From Gentiana macrophylla (Eukaryota > Streptophyta > Magnoliopsida > Gentianales > Gentianaceae), in the NCBI GenBank assembly GCA_026214975.1, contig CM047810.1:38867280-38931279 (forward strand): a stretch of DNA of 64,000 nt, written 5' to 3'. The position numbers and the translations under genes are program-made. Position 1 is the first letter of the stretch. Each line of letters opens with the position of its first letter. Positions 20,344 to 30,395 of this stretch are shown in pieces. A model generated the notes under the pieces. It saw only the letters and a list, made by a program, of their open reading frames with translations. It ran no database searches and was not told the origin of the DNA.

Positions 20344-22055
20344 TTCCTTGTGAATCTCAGCTTCTTTGGGTCTCTAGAGTTATCTGAAGAAGACCGACTG
20401 GATCGAGGTCTACCTGATTCATGTTCTGCAACAATTGTGTTAACGTCGTATCCAACACGATTATCCCGATGAGGGTCTCGGTTCTGATCTTCTCGACGGT
20501 CATCCCGACGACCATCTCGATGGGGTGGCTCAGATGTCCTGTCTCGACGGCTTCGATTGTCACGATGTGGGGATCGATCTTTCTTTCCATTATAAGATTT
20601 CCTCTTAAACTCTCGACGGCCCTTAGGCTCGTCCCTTTCTGACCTGTCAATCACCTCGTCCAAACGACCCTCCTGGATACAGGCGTCGATATCTCTTTTC
20701 AGATCGAAGCATTCCTCTGTATCATGCCCGACGTCTCTGTGATAATCACAATATTTGTGAGTGTTTTTCCTTTTTTCTGGGTCTTTGGACATTGGCTTAG
20801 GCGTTCGAGCAATGTTCTTTTTGATCATAATAGCCAATACCTCTCCCCGAGACCGGTTGAGGGGTATAAAATCTCGTTCTTTTAGATTCCCTTTTTTTCC
20901 AAGCCGATCTGAGATCGGAGCTGTCAACCGGTCAAAAACATTGGATTTGTTTTCCTCGTTCCGACTCCTAGGCTGACCCTTGGTCTGGCTTCGGGAGTCG
21001 TTCCTCGAATTGAGGCCAAGTGAAATGGTGTGCAAGCGCACTGCCTCCTCACCCTGGCAAAACCTATGGACTATGTTCACACATTCGTCCATATCATTCG
21101 GCATCTTCTTAGACAATTTGTCATACAACTTCATATTTCTCAGACCTCCAACAAAAGCGTTAACCTGCAGCGCGTCACTAGCGTTATGTACTTTCATGGC
21201 TTCAAGGTTAAAGCGTCTCATGAAATCAATGGTCAATTCCCCTTTCTCTTGCTTGATGTTCATAAGGTGGGTTGCACTAAGATGGAATTTCTTGTTCCCG
21301 ATAAAGGCGTCTCTGAACTTCTGTCCCAGCTGTAAAAAGCTTGAGATCGATCCGGGACGTAGCTTATGAAACCACTCCCGAGCTCGACCTGTGAGCAACG
21401 TATCGAAAGCTCGACACTTCATGGCATCATTGGCGTTTCTCAACCTCATCAGAGATATGTATCGATATAGATGGTCTTCTGGGTCCGTAGTACCGTCATA
21501 AGGTTCCATCTTAGGTGGCTTAAATGATTCGGGCATCGTATATATCTCGATCTCAGGGGTAAAGGGCGACTCAAGCCATTCAGTTGGCTGATCTTTCCCC
21601 ACGATGCGGTTGAACTCGTTTCGTATGCTTTCTTCAACCTGACACTGTTGCCTTTCTTGTTCAGGATGTCTGCGGGCGTTAGTCGCGCTAATTTCAATTG
21701 CACCTCCCTCACACTCTTCTTGAGGGTCGACAGTCCTCTTTCCTCTGACATTATCGACCTCCTTACGACCCGGTGGGTCTAACAAGTGTTCTTCAGGAGG
21801 ATTGCAAATTCCCTTACCGATAAATGCCGACGCCACCACTCTTTTCAGGGCATCTTCGTCTAAAGACGCCAAGTGATCGGCCATATCGTGTAGCTGAGGG
21901 GGAAGCTGAGGTCTGGGTGGATCTGCAACCACATCCCTAGATCCAGTGGGTACCTCTTGTATCTGAGATGGAACCCCTGCTGGATCTACTTCCGCGTGTT
22001 CTTCGACCTGTATGTTCTTGCTGGTCGTCGGTTTCTTCCTTGCTGGTGGAGCCAT
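20283..22055 (-). CDS. gag: Retand-like gag
   Basis: A 590-residue open frame starts at ATG 22055 (MAPPARKKP), 33 bases after the primer site. The retrotransposon gag domain lies at about residues 170-330 (PKMEPYDGTTDPEDHLYRY, CRAFDTLLTGRAREWFHKL, GELTIDFMRRF). A zinc-knuckle-like CX2HX4HX4C (CDYHRDVGHDTEEC) is near residue 450, the form usual in Tat elements. A basic Arg/Asp-rich stretch follows. The last residues change frame relative to the protease ORF. Known role: forms the particle and binds the RNA. Confidence 0.92.
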   Translation of the reverse strand: MAPPARKKPTTSKNIQVEEHAEVDPAGVPSQIQEVPTGSRDVVADPPRPQLPPQLHDMADHLASLDEDALKRVVASAFIGKGICNPPEEHLLDPPGRKEVDNVRGKRTVDPQEECEGGAIEISATNARRHPEQERQQCQVEESIRNEFNRIVGKDQPTEWLESPFTPEIEIYTMPESFKPPKMEPYDGTTDPEDHLYRYISLMRLRNANDAMKCRAFDTLLTGRAREWFHKLRPGSISSFLQLGQKFRDAFIGNKKFHLSATHLMNIKQEKGELTIDFMRRFNLEAMKVHNASDALQVNAFVGGLRNMKLYDKLSKKMPNDMDECVNIVHRFCQGEEAVRLHTISLGLNSRNDSRSQTKGQPRSRNEENKSNVFDRLTAPISDRLGKKGNLKERDFIPLNRSRGEVLAIMIKKNIARTPKPMSKDPEKRKNTHKYCDYHRDVGHDTEECFDLKRDIDACIQEGRLDEVIDRSERDEPKGRREFKRKSYNGKKDRSPHRDNRSRRDRTSEPPHRDGRRDDRREDQNRDPHRDNRVGYDVNTIVAEHESGRPRSSRSSSDNSRDPKKLRFTRKWGMGPKMTFRGPTVIAKGW

Positions 22056-22086
22056 CGCGATTTCTTTACCAACTCACCGGTAGAAG

Positions 22087-22104
22087 GCCCTCCTTCTAGC
22101 GCCA
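22087..22104 (-). other. Primer-binding site of Retand-like element
   Basis: Read on the minus strand: TGGCGCTAGAAGGAGGGC, starting 2 bases inside the 5' LTR border. The TGGCGC start is typical of gypsy primer sites. I do not assign the tRNA. Confidence 0.75.
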
Positions 22105-22106
22105 AA

Positions 22107-22638
22107 TGACGATGCTAACTAATGCACCACCGGAATAATCAGGCCACGTGTAATCTAAGGGTGAGCTATAAGGGATCGAATGACTGTTCTGTTTTGGAAA
22201 GGTACTGTTTTTAGGTGTTTTAGGGCTGAGTCCAAGAGTCAATCTTGGATTGCCTACGTATCCTGTGTTAAGTCCAGGAATCAAACCTTACGTAGTTCCT
22301 GGAGGGATGTATTTATAGGTTTAGGTCTACCTACCGCCTAAAAGTGTAGGGCGGCGCTGTATTATTGACATAACTACCCTTAAATGGGCCTTGCCTCCCT
22401 GCCCAAATAACCTGTTGGATATGGGCCTGGGGATCCGAGTCGTGAGCATTGGTGTCGACTCGAACTCTATCGAACTGGGTAATCGAGGTTGGATACTTGT
22501 GGAATCTGCCAGTAACTGCTATCTCTTCTGGCACATATCGTATCGATCTGATACCCCTGTATTTATTATTGACTTTCTCACACGCCAGCTGGACCACTCA
22601 AATTATTCCACGTGGAGGAGTGAAACCTTGTATCATCA
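22107..22638 (-). repeat. Retand-like 5' LTR
   Basis: Full-length partner of 12562-13093. Most differences between the two are in five small clusters (for example around 22342-22372 and 22505-22520). It carries the promoter for gag-pol. Confidence 0.93.
22310..22318 (-). promoter_or_regulatory. TATA box in Retand-like 5' LTR
   Basis: Minus-strand CTATAAATA, conserved in the other LTR near 12768. A CACGTG box near 22145 lies downstream in transcription direction and one near 22608 lies upstream. Confidence 0.6.
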
Positions 22639-22643
22639 GTATG
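22639..22643. repeat. 5-bp target duplication of Retand-like element, right
   Basis: GTATG, identical to 12557-12561; the copia RT frame resumes here. Confidence 0.93.
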
Positions 22644-23696
22644 AGACTCTATCTCAATTCTTGGTGAACAATGGTTTAACCAAAGGTACCATTGACAAGA
22701 CTCTTTTCAGAATCAATAAAGGTGACAGCACCCTGCTGGTACAGATTTATGTGGATGACATAATTTTTTGTTCTGAAAATGAATTGCTTTGTGAAAAGTT
22801 TGCTAATCTCTTGAAAAGAAAGTTCCAGATGAGTATGATGGGAGAAATGAACTACTTTTTGGGACTACAAGTCAAGAAAATGCAAGATGGAATCTTTATT
22901 CTTCAAACTAAATATAGCAAGGAGCTGCTAAAGAAGTTTGGAATGGAAAACAACACCAAAGTATCAATTGCTATGGGTACAAGCATTAGACTGGATGAAG
23001 ATAAAGAGGGTAAAGATGTTGATAAGACCTTATACAAAAGGACGATAGGAAGTTTGTTGTACCTTACAGCCAGTAGACCTGATATATCCTTTGCAGTAGG
23101 TGTTTGTGCAAGATTTCAATCTAAACCTAAATAAAGTCACTTAGCTACAGTAAAAAGGATTCTCAAGTATCTTAAAGAGACTTTGGGAGTAGGTATATGG
23201 TATTCAAAAGATGGAAGTTTCAAAGTTATATCCTACTCAGATTCTGATTATGTTGGGTGCAAGATTGATAGAAAAAGCACCACAGGAACTTGTCAGTTGA
23301 TGGGAAATAGACTTATCTCCTGGTTTAGCATGAAATAGAACTCAATATCAACTTCCACTGCTGAAAGTGAATACATTACTGTTGGAAGCTGCTGTGCACA
23401 AGTTTTATGGTTAAGACAACAACTAAGGGATTATAGGATTGAAGAAAGAGAAATTCCCATAATTTGTCTGTGATAATAAAAGTGCAATTGCAATCATAGA
23501 AAATCCTGTTTTGCACTCAAAGACCAAACACATTGATGTAAGACGTCATTTTATTAAAGATCATGTTGAAAAGAAAGATGTGGTGGTTCTCTATATTCCT
23601 ACTGAAGATCAACTTGCTGACATCTTTACAAAACCTTTGGATAGTGAAAGATTTGGTAAGTTAAGAACTGAACTTGGAATTATCAAGGTTGACTGA
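22644..23696 (+). pseudogene. pol: copia A1 pol: RT C-terminal half and RNase H
   Basis: This continues the RT from 12561: [25 protein letters not shown] (YVDD active site near 22746), MSMMGEMNYFLGLQVK, SRPDISFAVGVCARFQS. A TAA at 23132 (Glu codon expected) and a TAG near 23336 interrupt it. RNase H motifs follow: YSDSDYVGC, STAESEYITVGSCCAQVLW, and the conserved end SKTKHIDVRRHFIKDHVEKK ... LADIFTKPL, closing at TGA 23696. The GVCARFQS form supports the SIRE/Maximus branch of copia. Confidence 0.9.
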
Positions 23697-23729
23697 CCCA
23701 CTGATACGTCAGCAGGGTACTGGAATTCA

Positions 23730-23897
23730 CCAAGGGAACTAGTCTTTGCCCTGCTAGGTGCGTTCACTTGGCAGATTAGTCATTGGTATCAACAATTCCT
23801 AAGTACTCCTATAGTTTGGACAATTGAGCAAATGAAGTTGCCAAGGGGATTGGTCTTTGTCCTGTTGGGTGAGCTCACTTGACAGATCAATCATTGG
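23730..23897 (+). repeat. Imperfect 57-bp direct repeat downstream of pol
   Basis: Both copies run from CCAAGGG to CATTGG with the phrases TCTTTG-CCTG and CACTTG-CAGAT conserved; the offset is 111 bases. Confidence 0.8.
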
Positions 23898-24193
23898 AAT
23901 GAAACTTCATCTTGTATTATCAATTGGACAAAACTATGTTGGTAAAGATCAGTTATGTATTTTGTATGTCAACAGGCTGCTGAAGCGGCTGAGTCTACTG
24001 AAGGAGTGCAGCAGACTATACACACTCTATTGAAGGAGGAGTCCACCGAAGAAATCTGATGTATGAAACTTTGCTGATAAGTCTGACTTTAATGAAATTC
24101 AACAGTCGATTTATTGGATATTAATCTTATCATTTATTACAGCTGTTACAAGTACATAGCGGTTTCTTACATCAGTGGGATCAATTAATAGGA

Positions 24194-24199
24194 CACGTG
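24194..24199. promoter_or_regulatory. G-box upstream of copia A1 extra ORF
   Basis: GACACGTGGC contains the palindromic CACGTG core used by plant bZIP and bHLH factors. It lies about 95 bases upstream of the TATA box at 24291. Confidence 0.45.
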
Positions 24200-24290
24200 G
24201 CAGAACCATGTTTAATTCAGACTGAAATCATGGTTAACGGTATAGTATGTGCACAGTACCTGCCTGACGGTTACTACCCACTATATCATG

Positions 24291-24299
24291 CTATATAAT
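24291..24299 (+). promoter_or_regulatory. TATA box upstream of copia A1 extra ORF
   Basis: CTATATAAT, followed by the ORF start 116 bases later. It may drive a separate transcript for the extra ORF; this is inferred from position. Confidence 0.45.
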
Positions 24300-24414
24300 C
24301 AGATATATACATAGAGTATATGCTTACAACTTCAGATCGATTTTCTCTGAATATACACAAGTGTGAAGACAGATTTGCAAAGATTTTCATCTTCATCTTT
24401 CTCAATCGTTTACA

Positions 24415-25461
24415 ATGGCGGACAAGGATATTCATCTTGGTATGAGTCAAAGTGTTAGAGGTTATGTTGTTGATTCCAACAAGACTGAGTTAGCAATAAA
24501 TCTTAGAAAGAGAATCAGACGGTATGAAGGGCTAGAAACCATCTTGAATCTTAGATTGAAAAGTATCTCTACCAATGTTTACAACTTTTGGAGAAACATG
24601 GTGATAAGAAATGACAGAGAGGCATTTACTACGACTGTAAATGGCCAAGAGATTGAGGTCACCTCAGACCTGCTGAGAGAAGCTTTTGGATTTGGACCAG
24701 AAAATAATGCCCCTACAAATCCAAAATTGATGGAGTTACCAAGATTGGAGTTTGTTGAATCAATAAAGACAAACAAATCTGCTGCAACAACCTTGAACAT
24801 CAATGTGAAGAATATTGCCTTGGAATATAACCTACTGAGCAAACTTATTGCCAAGAATATTCTGGGATTTATTGGCAGTCTTGATACACTTTCTGGACCA
24901 AAGATAGACTTGTTGATAATCATTGCAAGAAGAAAGAAGTTTGATTGGGCTGGATTCTTTGTGCAATACATGAAGAAAGTAATGATGCATGACAGAGATA
25001 CAACAAAACGGAAATCAAAGACAAAACCTTTGGGTCTAATGGTCCAGGCTCTGCTGAATCATCTGGATATACCTGATGTTGCGCCTTCCAAAATCAACAA
25101 ATCAAGATACAAACCAGAAATCCATTATTCCATTCCAGGTTTGGATGATGATGATGAAGAAGATGATGAAGAGACAGAAAGCAACGGTGATGATAATGAT
25201 GGTAATGATGGTGGGCAGGAACATAGGACAAAAGCCAGAAATGATGTGGAACCTGCGGCTCCTAAGAAGACTGTTGAGAAAAAGGAAAGTGCTGATACAA
25301 GGAAGATCTCTGATATGTTAAAGCCTAAGAGGATTAGGCAATCAGTAGACACTGCTGAGTCTATTGAGGTTCAAGTTGATGTTGAGGCTACTGAGCCTAC
25401 TGAATCTGTAAAGAAGACTGCTGCTGATGTACTTAAAGAACAAATCAGAGAGGATTCATGA
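24415..25461 (+). CDS. copia A1 extra ORF downstream of pol ('env-like' position)
   Basis: A 348-residue intact frame begins at ATG 24415. A basic, helical N-terminal half includes VYNFWRNMV (FWRN at residues 58-61). The C-terminal half has an acidic run (residues about 243-260, DDDDEEDDEE) and then Lys/Glu-rich sequence. Beyond the TGA at 25459 the same style of sequence continues to about 25560, ending in a nuclear-signal-like AKRRKQVVKK, so the ancestral protein was longer. The copy at 28534 in copia C has FWRN at the same residues 58-61. SIRE-type elements often carry an env-like ORF here, but this protein shows no signal peptide and no clear membrane helix, so an envelope role is not supported. 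Function unknown. Confidence 0.75.
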   Translation: MADKDIHLGMSQSVRGYVVDSNKTELAINLRKRIRRYEGLETILNLRLKSISTNVYNFWRNMVIRNDREAFTTTVNGQEIEVTSDLLREAFGFGPENNAPTNPKLMELPRLEFVESIKTNKSAATTLNINVKNIALEYNLLSKLIAKNILGFIGSLDTLSGPKIDLLIIIARRKKFDWAGFFVQYMKKVMMHDRDTTKRKSKTKPLGLMVQALLNHLDIPDVAPSKINKSRYKPEIHYSIPGLDDDDEEDDEETESNGDDNDGNDGGQEHRTKARNDVEPAAPKKTVEKKESADTRKISDMLKPKRIRQSVDTAESIEVQVDVEATEPTESVKKTAADVLKEQIREDS

Positions 25462-25560
25462 AAAAGGAAGGCTGCTAGCAAAGAGCAGTGAGAAAAGGAG
25501 CTTTTTGAGGCTGAACAACAACCTGCCAAGAGGAGAAAGCAGGTTGTGAAAAAGATAAGT

Positions 25561-26935
25561 GGATTTTACAGAAACAAAATGGAGGAAGGGATCATCATCA
25601 GAAACAAGGCAAGACTAGTGGCTTAAAGGGTATTCACAAGCTGAAGGCATTGACTTTGATGAATCATATGTACCGGTTGCAAGACTTGAAACTATCAAAT
25701 TATTCTTAGCATATGCTGCTCATCAAAACTTCAAAATATATCAAATGGATGTCAAATCAGCCTTCTTAAATGGACTACTTGAAGAAGAAGTCTGTGTGCA
25801 ACAACCACCTGGATTTGAAATCTAAAGACAAGAGGATAAAGTGTATAAGCTCAACAAAGCACTGCATGATTTGAAACAAGTGCCTAGAGTTTGGTATAAA
25901 CTTTATCAAAATTTCTTGTGGAAAATGGATTCAAGAAAGGATCAATAGATGAAACACTGTTCAGAATCCAGCATGAAAACTGCACACTCTTGGTACATAT
26001 CTATGTGGATGACATCATCTTTGGATGTCAAAATTCCAAGCTATGTGAAAAGTTTGCCAACTTGATGTGAAGAAAATTCCAAATGAGTATAATGGGAGAG
26101 CTCAATTACTTTCTTGGTCTTCAAGTTAAACAAATGGAGAATGGAATTTTCATCAACCAGAGCAAGTACATCAAAGATCTCATTAAGAAATATGGAATGG
26201 AATCATGTGCAAAGGCTATAACTCTTATGTCAGCAAATCTACACTTGGATAAGGATGTCAATGGAAAGAATGTGGATCAAACCAAATACAGAGGTCTGAT
26301 AGGTTCACTACTATATATTACTGCAAGCAGAACAGACATATCATTAGATGTTGGGGTATGTGCAAGATTTCAATCAGATCCAAAAGAAAGTCACCTAGCT
26401 GCTGCTAAAAGGATGTTAAAATATCTCAAGGATACAGTTGACTTGGGATTATTTTATCCAAGAGAAGGTGATTTTACTCTAGTTGGATATACAGATGCAG
26501 ACTATACAGGTTGCAAAGTGGATAGAAAGAGTACATTTGGTACATGTCAAATGCTATGAAACATACTAGTTTCATGGTTTAGCAGGAAACAGACGTCTAT
26601 TGCAACATCTACAGCTGAAGCAGAATGTGTAGATATAGGAAGTTGTTGTGCACAAGTCTTATGGATAAGACAACAACTCAGAGACTACGGTATTGAAGAA
26701 AAGGAATTCCAATCATGTGTGACAATACAAGTGCTATATCAATATCAGTGAATCTTGTTTAACATTCGAAAACAAAGCATATTGATATCAGACATCACTT
26801 CGTACGTGATCATGTGGAAAAAGAGGATGTGAGATTGGTCTACATCAAAACAGACAATCAACTGGCAGACATCTTCACCAAACCTCTCTGTGAGAATAGG
26901 TTCATTTAATTAAGAAGTCTTCTTGGATTAATGAA
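25561..26935 (+). pseudogene. pol: copia C pol: RT and RNase H, 5'-truncated
   Basis: It starts abruptly in the RT ([19 protein letters not shown]) right after the A1 extra ORF. Motifs seen: [38 protein letters not shown] (open 26083-26559), GVCARFQSDPKESHLAA, YTDADYTGCKVDRKST, STAEAECVDIGSCCAQVLW, and [19 protein letters not shown] ... LADIFTKPL. Stops occur at about 25624, 25822 and 26067, and frameshifts near 25910. Gag, protease, integrase and the RT start are missing. The end of pol is followed by a spacer and a second extra ORF, as in A1. Confidence 0.88.
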
Positions 26936-28533
26936 CCTTTCAAAATTAACTAGTGCACTTAATCTTTATCATTTTGGGTGAGATCACTTGATAGATTAAT
27001 CACTATGTTTAAAGATTTCTTAAATTAATAATGGATTCCAAAACATCTGGATATCAAACATTTTTTAGGCCTCCTTATTAGTTTTCATGATTAGAACTAG
27101 TCTGAAGACAAACCAGACGATTAATGGAACACAGACTAGTAATGAGACTTCTAAGTAGACGATGATACATGGAAGAAAGTCAATCAGACCAAGAGAATAT
27201 ATTCTAATGAAGAAGAATACTATGTTGTATCAAATCATATTTATGTTGAAAAGTGTAACAACTCTAATGTCCAAGTGATTATTTAATCAAGTGCGATTTG
27301 GAATTAATATTCAGACCACTTGGCTCATTTAAATCGTGATGTGCAAAAGGTTATCAGAGGATTTTGGGTGTTTCGATGAAATCAGACATGCGGCGGACTC
27401 ACATTGGCTAGACATCTATTGATTGCAATTCTGATAGCATTGAAGAGACATCAAGCTACATGAAACAGATTGCCAGAGGTCCCCAGAAAAATTAGTGCTA
27501 ATTGACCGATGTGAGAAGCAAAAATATTCTGATAAAGATGTTCCTCAGTAATATCATCATGACTCTCGAAGTCATGCATGGTAGCAATACCAAACCAAAT
27601 ACGATGAGTAGTGGGGTCCTAGGATAATCATTGGCTACGAGTATCTGAATGAGTAAAGTATCTGACCTTCCAACATCTTAGTATCATAAAACATAGCTGC
27701 CGAAAAGCCTACTATTTTAGAGATGAGAGTGTACACAGGTCATAATACGACGGGGGATTTCTCATTGGGGGTTACGTACTTCTCATAACCTCTCATAAGA
27801 GTAACGAGTAAGACAATGATTTGTCTTACGAAGTGTATCGACCTCTGACGAGTGGTTTTTTGGGAATGAGCAAAATTCTTGTAGCGACTTCTTACTTCCA
27901 AGCGCATATTATAAAAAGAAGAGTTGCGGGAGTATCATATCTCCGTAGGGGAACTATATCATATCTCATCTTTGTCTTCCTATCCCTACCATCGTCATCC
28001 TCCTCCCACTAATCCAAAGCCATGGATAGCATGGCAATCGACAATCCACCGAAGAGACAGATCTACTGATGTAGAGAGTCGAGAAGCCCAAGGGGCCGGA
28101 AACTCTACCTCCGGACTCTGTTTGGTCAGTGAAATCAAGTGTTCACGCCGTTAATTGGATCGTGACAAGTCGTTACTACCAGCCAGCCGTTACCTTTTCA
28201 TGACCTCATTCTCCCTTTTTCCTAGTTATCCATCAAATGGCACTATCTTTCTATCAAGTTTTTATCTGTGCCATAAAGTGGCGTAGTTATGGACATATCA
28301 TGATCTTCGAAGCAAAGCCATCATTATGGATAGTAAACCTACGATCGGTCTATTGATACACACGATCCCCATATCTTTTATATCATAATCGTCCATTATC
28401 TATACAACTTCCCTCCACGAAAACACCTTCACATTACCAACTCAAAATTTGAAAGACATCTTCAAAGAAAAAGTTCATCTTCCTCATCATATTTGCTTAC
28501 ACTCCAGAAAAGGCCATACTCAGTTATTCCAAA
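26936..28533 (+). other. Spacer between pol and extra ORF in copia C
   Basis: A 1.6-kb stretch without a supportable gene. The beginning resembles the 57-bp repeat after A1 pol (TCACTTGATAGATTAATCA near 26985). A loose TATA-like TTTTATATCATAA is at about 28376. Open frames at 27821-28154 show no domain. Confidence 0.55.
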
Positions 28534-30300
28534 ATGGTTCACGATCAAATTCAAACTGGACAAACCTTTCACTTAGATGGCTTTTTAGCCAACCCCGACA
28601 ATTCTCCATTCACCACATCCACTGTAAACTGCTTTCGGAGAACAAATCTTGATAGACTCATTGACTATCGAGCTTCAAATTACAGTCCTAAAGATCTACT
28701 GGAATTCTGGAGAAACACTGTCTACAATAAAAGAAGTAATAAAATCATCACAAATGTGCAAGGGAATGTAGTGCACATTAACAAGGGTACGCTCCATACA
28801 GTGATGAATCTAGAAAATGGAGTGACCGCAAAATCCAATCTCATCCATATTGCAAATCGAACACAGTTCTTCAACATCATAGCATGGAGTGAGAATACAT
28901 AAATCAAGAGTAAGGGCATCACACTGGTGATGAACAACAACTTTCGGACTCTTAGTGACATGATCACCAGAGGCTTATCTAGAGGTATATTTACGAAAAT
29001 CACTCTCACAGAAGATTTATTTAGATTATTGTATGTGGTGCATACAAACAGAAGCCTCATCTGGGGAGAGTACATCTACAACAAAATGCTTGATCAACTA
29101 ATCATAGAAAAGAATGCAGAGATATCTCATGGAAGGAAAACGGATGGATGTTTTCACTTCATGAAATCCTTTGGTTTTGTAATTCAAATACTCATCGGAA
29201 GTTTGGGTATAAATATGAGAAACTCCATTCAAGTTCCTTTTGCAAAGATTTCCTTCTTGCCTCAGAGTGAGAAAAAGGAAAGATTGAAGACCCAACAGAA
29301 GAAAAGGAAGATTACAACGGTCTTAACTCCTGCTTCACCAACTCTAGAAAATGCTCCGGGACAGGCTTCGGCATCCGGAGTTGATGCGTCTACCTCCACA
29401 AGATCAATCAAAAGAACTAAGACATTGGCGGAGCGCATGAGGGAAGCAGCCATTCCAATTTCAATTGTTGTTAAATGACCCATCCCTCACGTAGCAACTC
29501 TAACTGCTGCTCCTCCACAAATCATTGATTTATCTTCATCAGATGATAAAGATACCAGGCCACTGTCTAAGATGATAAAGCAAAATCACTGCTCAATCAT
29601 CACCACTTGTTCAAGCTGCTGCACAACCAGAAAATGTTGGTACAACGGGAAATGTACCAGAGACAATAGAGGATTTGCCCATTGTTGAAGAAGGGCAAAT
29701 GGAAGAAGAAGAAGCCTTGGTTCCCGAGGAGGAACAAGCCACCACTGAAAATCGACCAACCACTGATCCACAAGAAGAAGACACAAGCCCGATGAGAGAA
29801 CAAACTAGTGCTCTATTATCAGCCAACATTCAACAAATACCCTATCACGATCCATACACTATTGATCCCACTGACCCAAGCTATGAACAAAAGACGAGAA
29901 TGGTCAGATGGTTGAAACGGAAAGTGAGCCCTATTTCTATCCACAATCAAGCTGATCAAGAAGAATTGGCTAGGGAAGAAAAATGGGTTAGAAGTGTGAT
30001 CCGACGAGATCTAGAAGAGGTACATTCAGAGGAAAGTTTTGCGGATATGTTTGATCAATGAAACTACTGTACAACACATCAGTTGTTTTTTCACAGTCAC
30101 ATGAAGAGAGTCCTGATGATTAAAGCAATAAGGATGATGATCATGATGATGATGTTGCTGATCCAGAAAATTCTGAAAATGAAAGTGATGACAGAGATGA
30201 TGATGATAATGATGATGGAGATATGTGAAGAAATTTCATAGCAAGAGGTAAAGAAACTGCTGAGGACATTGAACAGACTGAAGACACATAAGAGGCTGAC
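28534..30300 (+). pseudogene. copia C extra ORF, broken homologue of the A1 extra ORF
   Basis: The first frame (28534-28902, 122 residues) starts MVHDQIQTG and has LLEFWRNTV with FWRN at residues 58-61, as in A1. A stop at 28900 separates it from 28927-29478 (MMNNNFRTL, LIWGEYIYNKML), which ends in a basic Lys-rich stretch. A shifted frame 29675-30061 is Glu/Pro-rich, and 30100-30230 encodes an Asp-rich run from GATGAT repeats, like the acidic run of A1. Together they span about 590 codons, larger than A1. No membrane segment or signal peptide is evident. It was probably one protein, now split by at least three breaks. Confidence 0.7.
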
Positions 30301-30395
30301 GGAAATGATCAAGGAGAATAAGTAAACAAGCAACAGAGGCAACAATCTCAAGGGAAGAAGAATCCTTCCCATAACCAGAAGAACTTAATGGCCCT

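Larger units (their letters stand above)
12562..22638 (-). mobile_element. Ty3/gypsy Tat/Retand-like element, full length
   Basis: The element is 10,077 bp long with two 532-bp LTRs, flanked by GTATG on both sides. Its sense strand is minus: LTR 22107-22638, primer site, gag, protease, RT, RNase H, second RNase H, integrase, then a gap, then LTR 12562-13093. On the opposite strand, between integrase and the 3' LTR, is a three-exon gene. A second RNase H and an antisense extra ORF are known traits of the Tat branch, described for Retand and Grande. The LTR pair differs at perhaps 15-20 places, many clustered as small indels, so the insertion is fairly recent. Pol is broken by small frameshifts only. 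Confidence 0.93.
23697..24414 (+). other. Spacer between pol and extra ORF in copia A1
   Basis: No coding sequence is visible. A 57-bp imperfect direct repeat occurs at 23730-23786 and 23841-23897. A related block follows pol of copia C near 26964-27003, so the repeat belongs to the family. The second half contains a G-box and TATA box ahead of the extra ORF. Confidence 0.7.

Noticed and set aside
30097..30372. Hydrophobic Ile/Leu-rich minus-strand frame resembling a membrane protein
   Set aside because: It is the reverse complement of an Asp-rich GATGAT repeat region of the copia C extra ORF.
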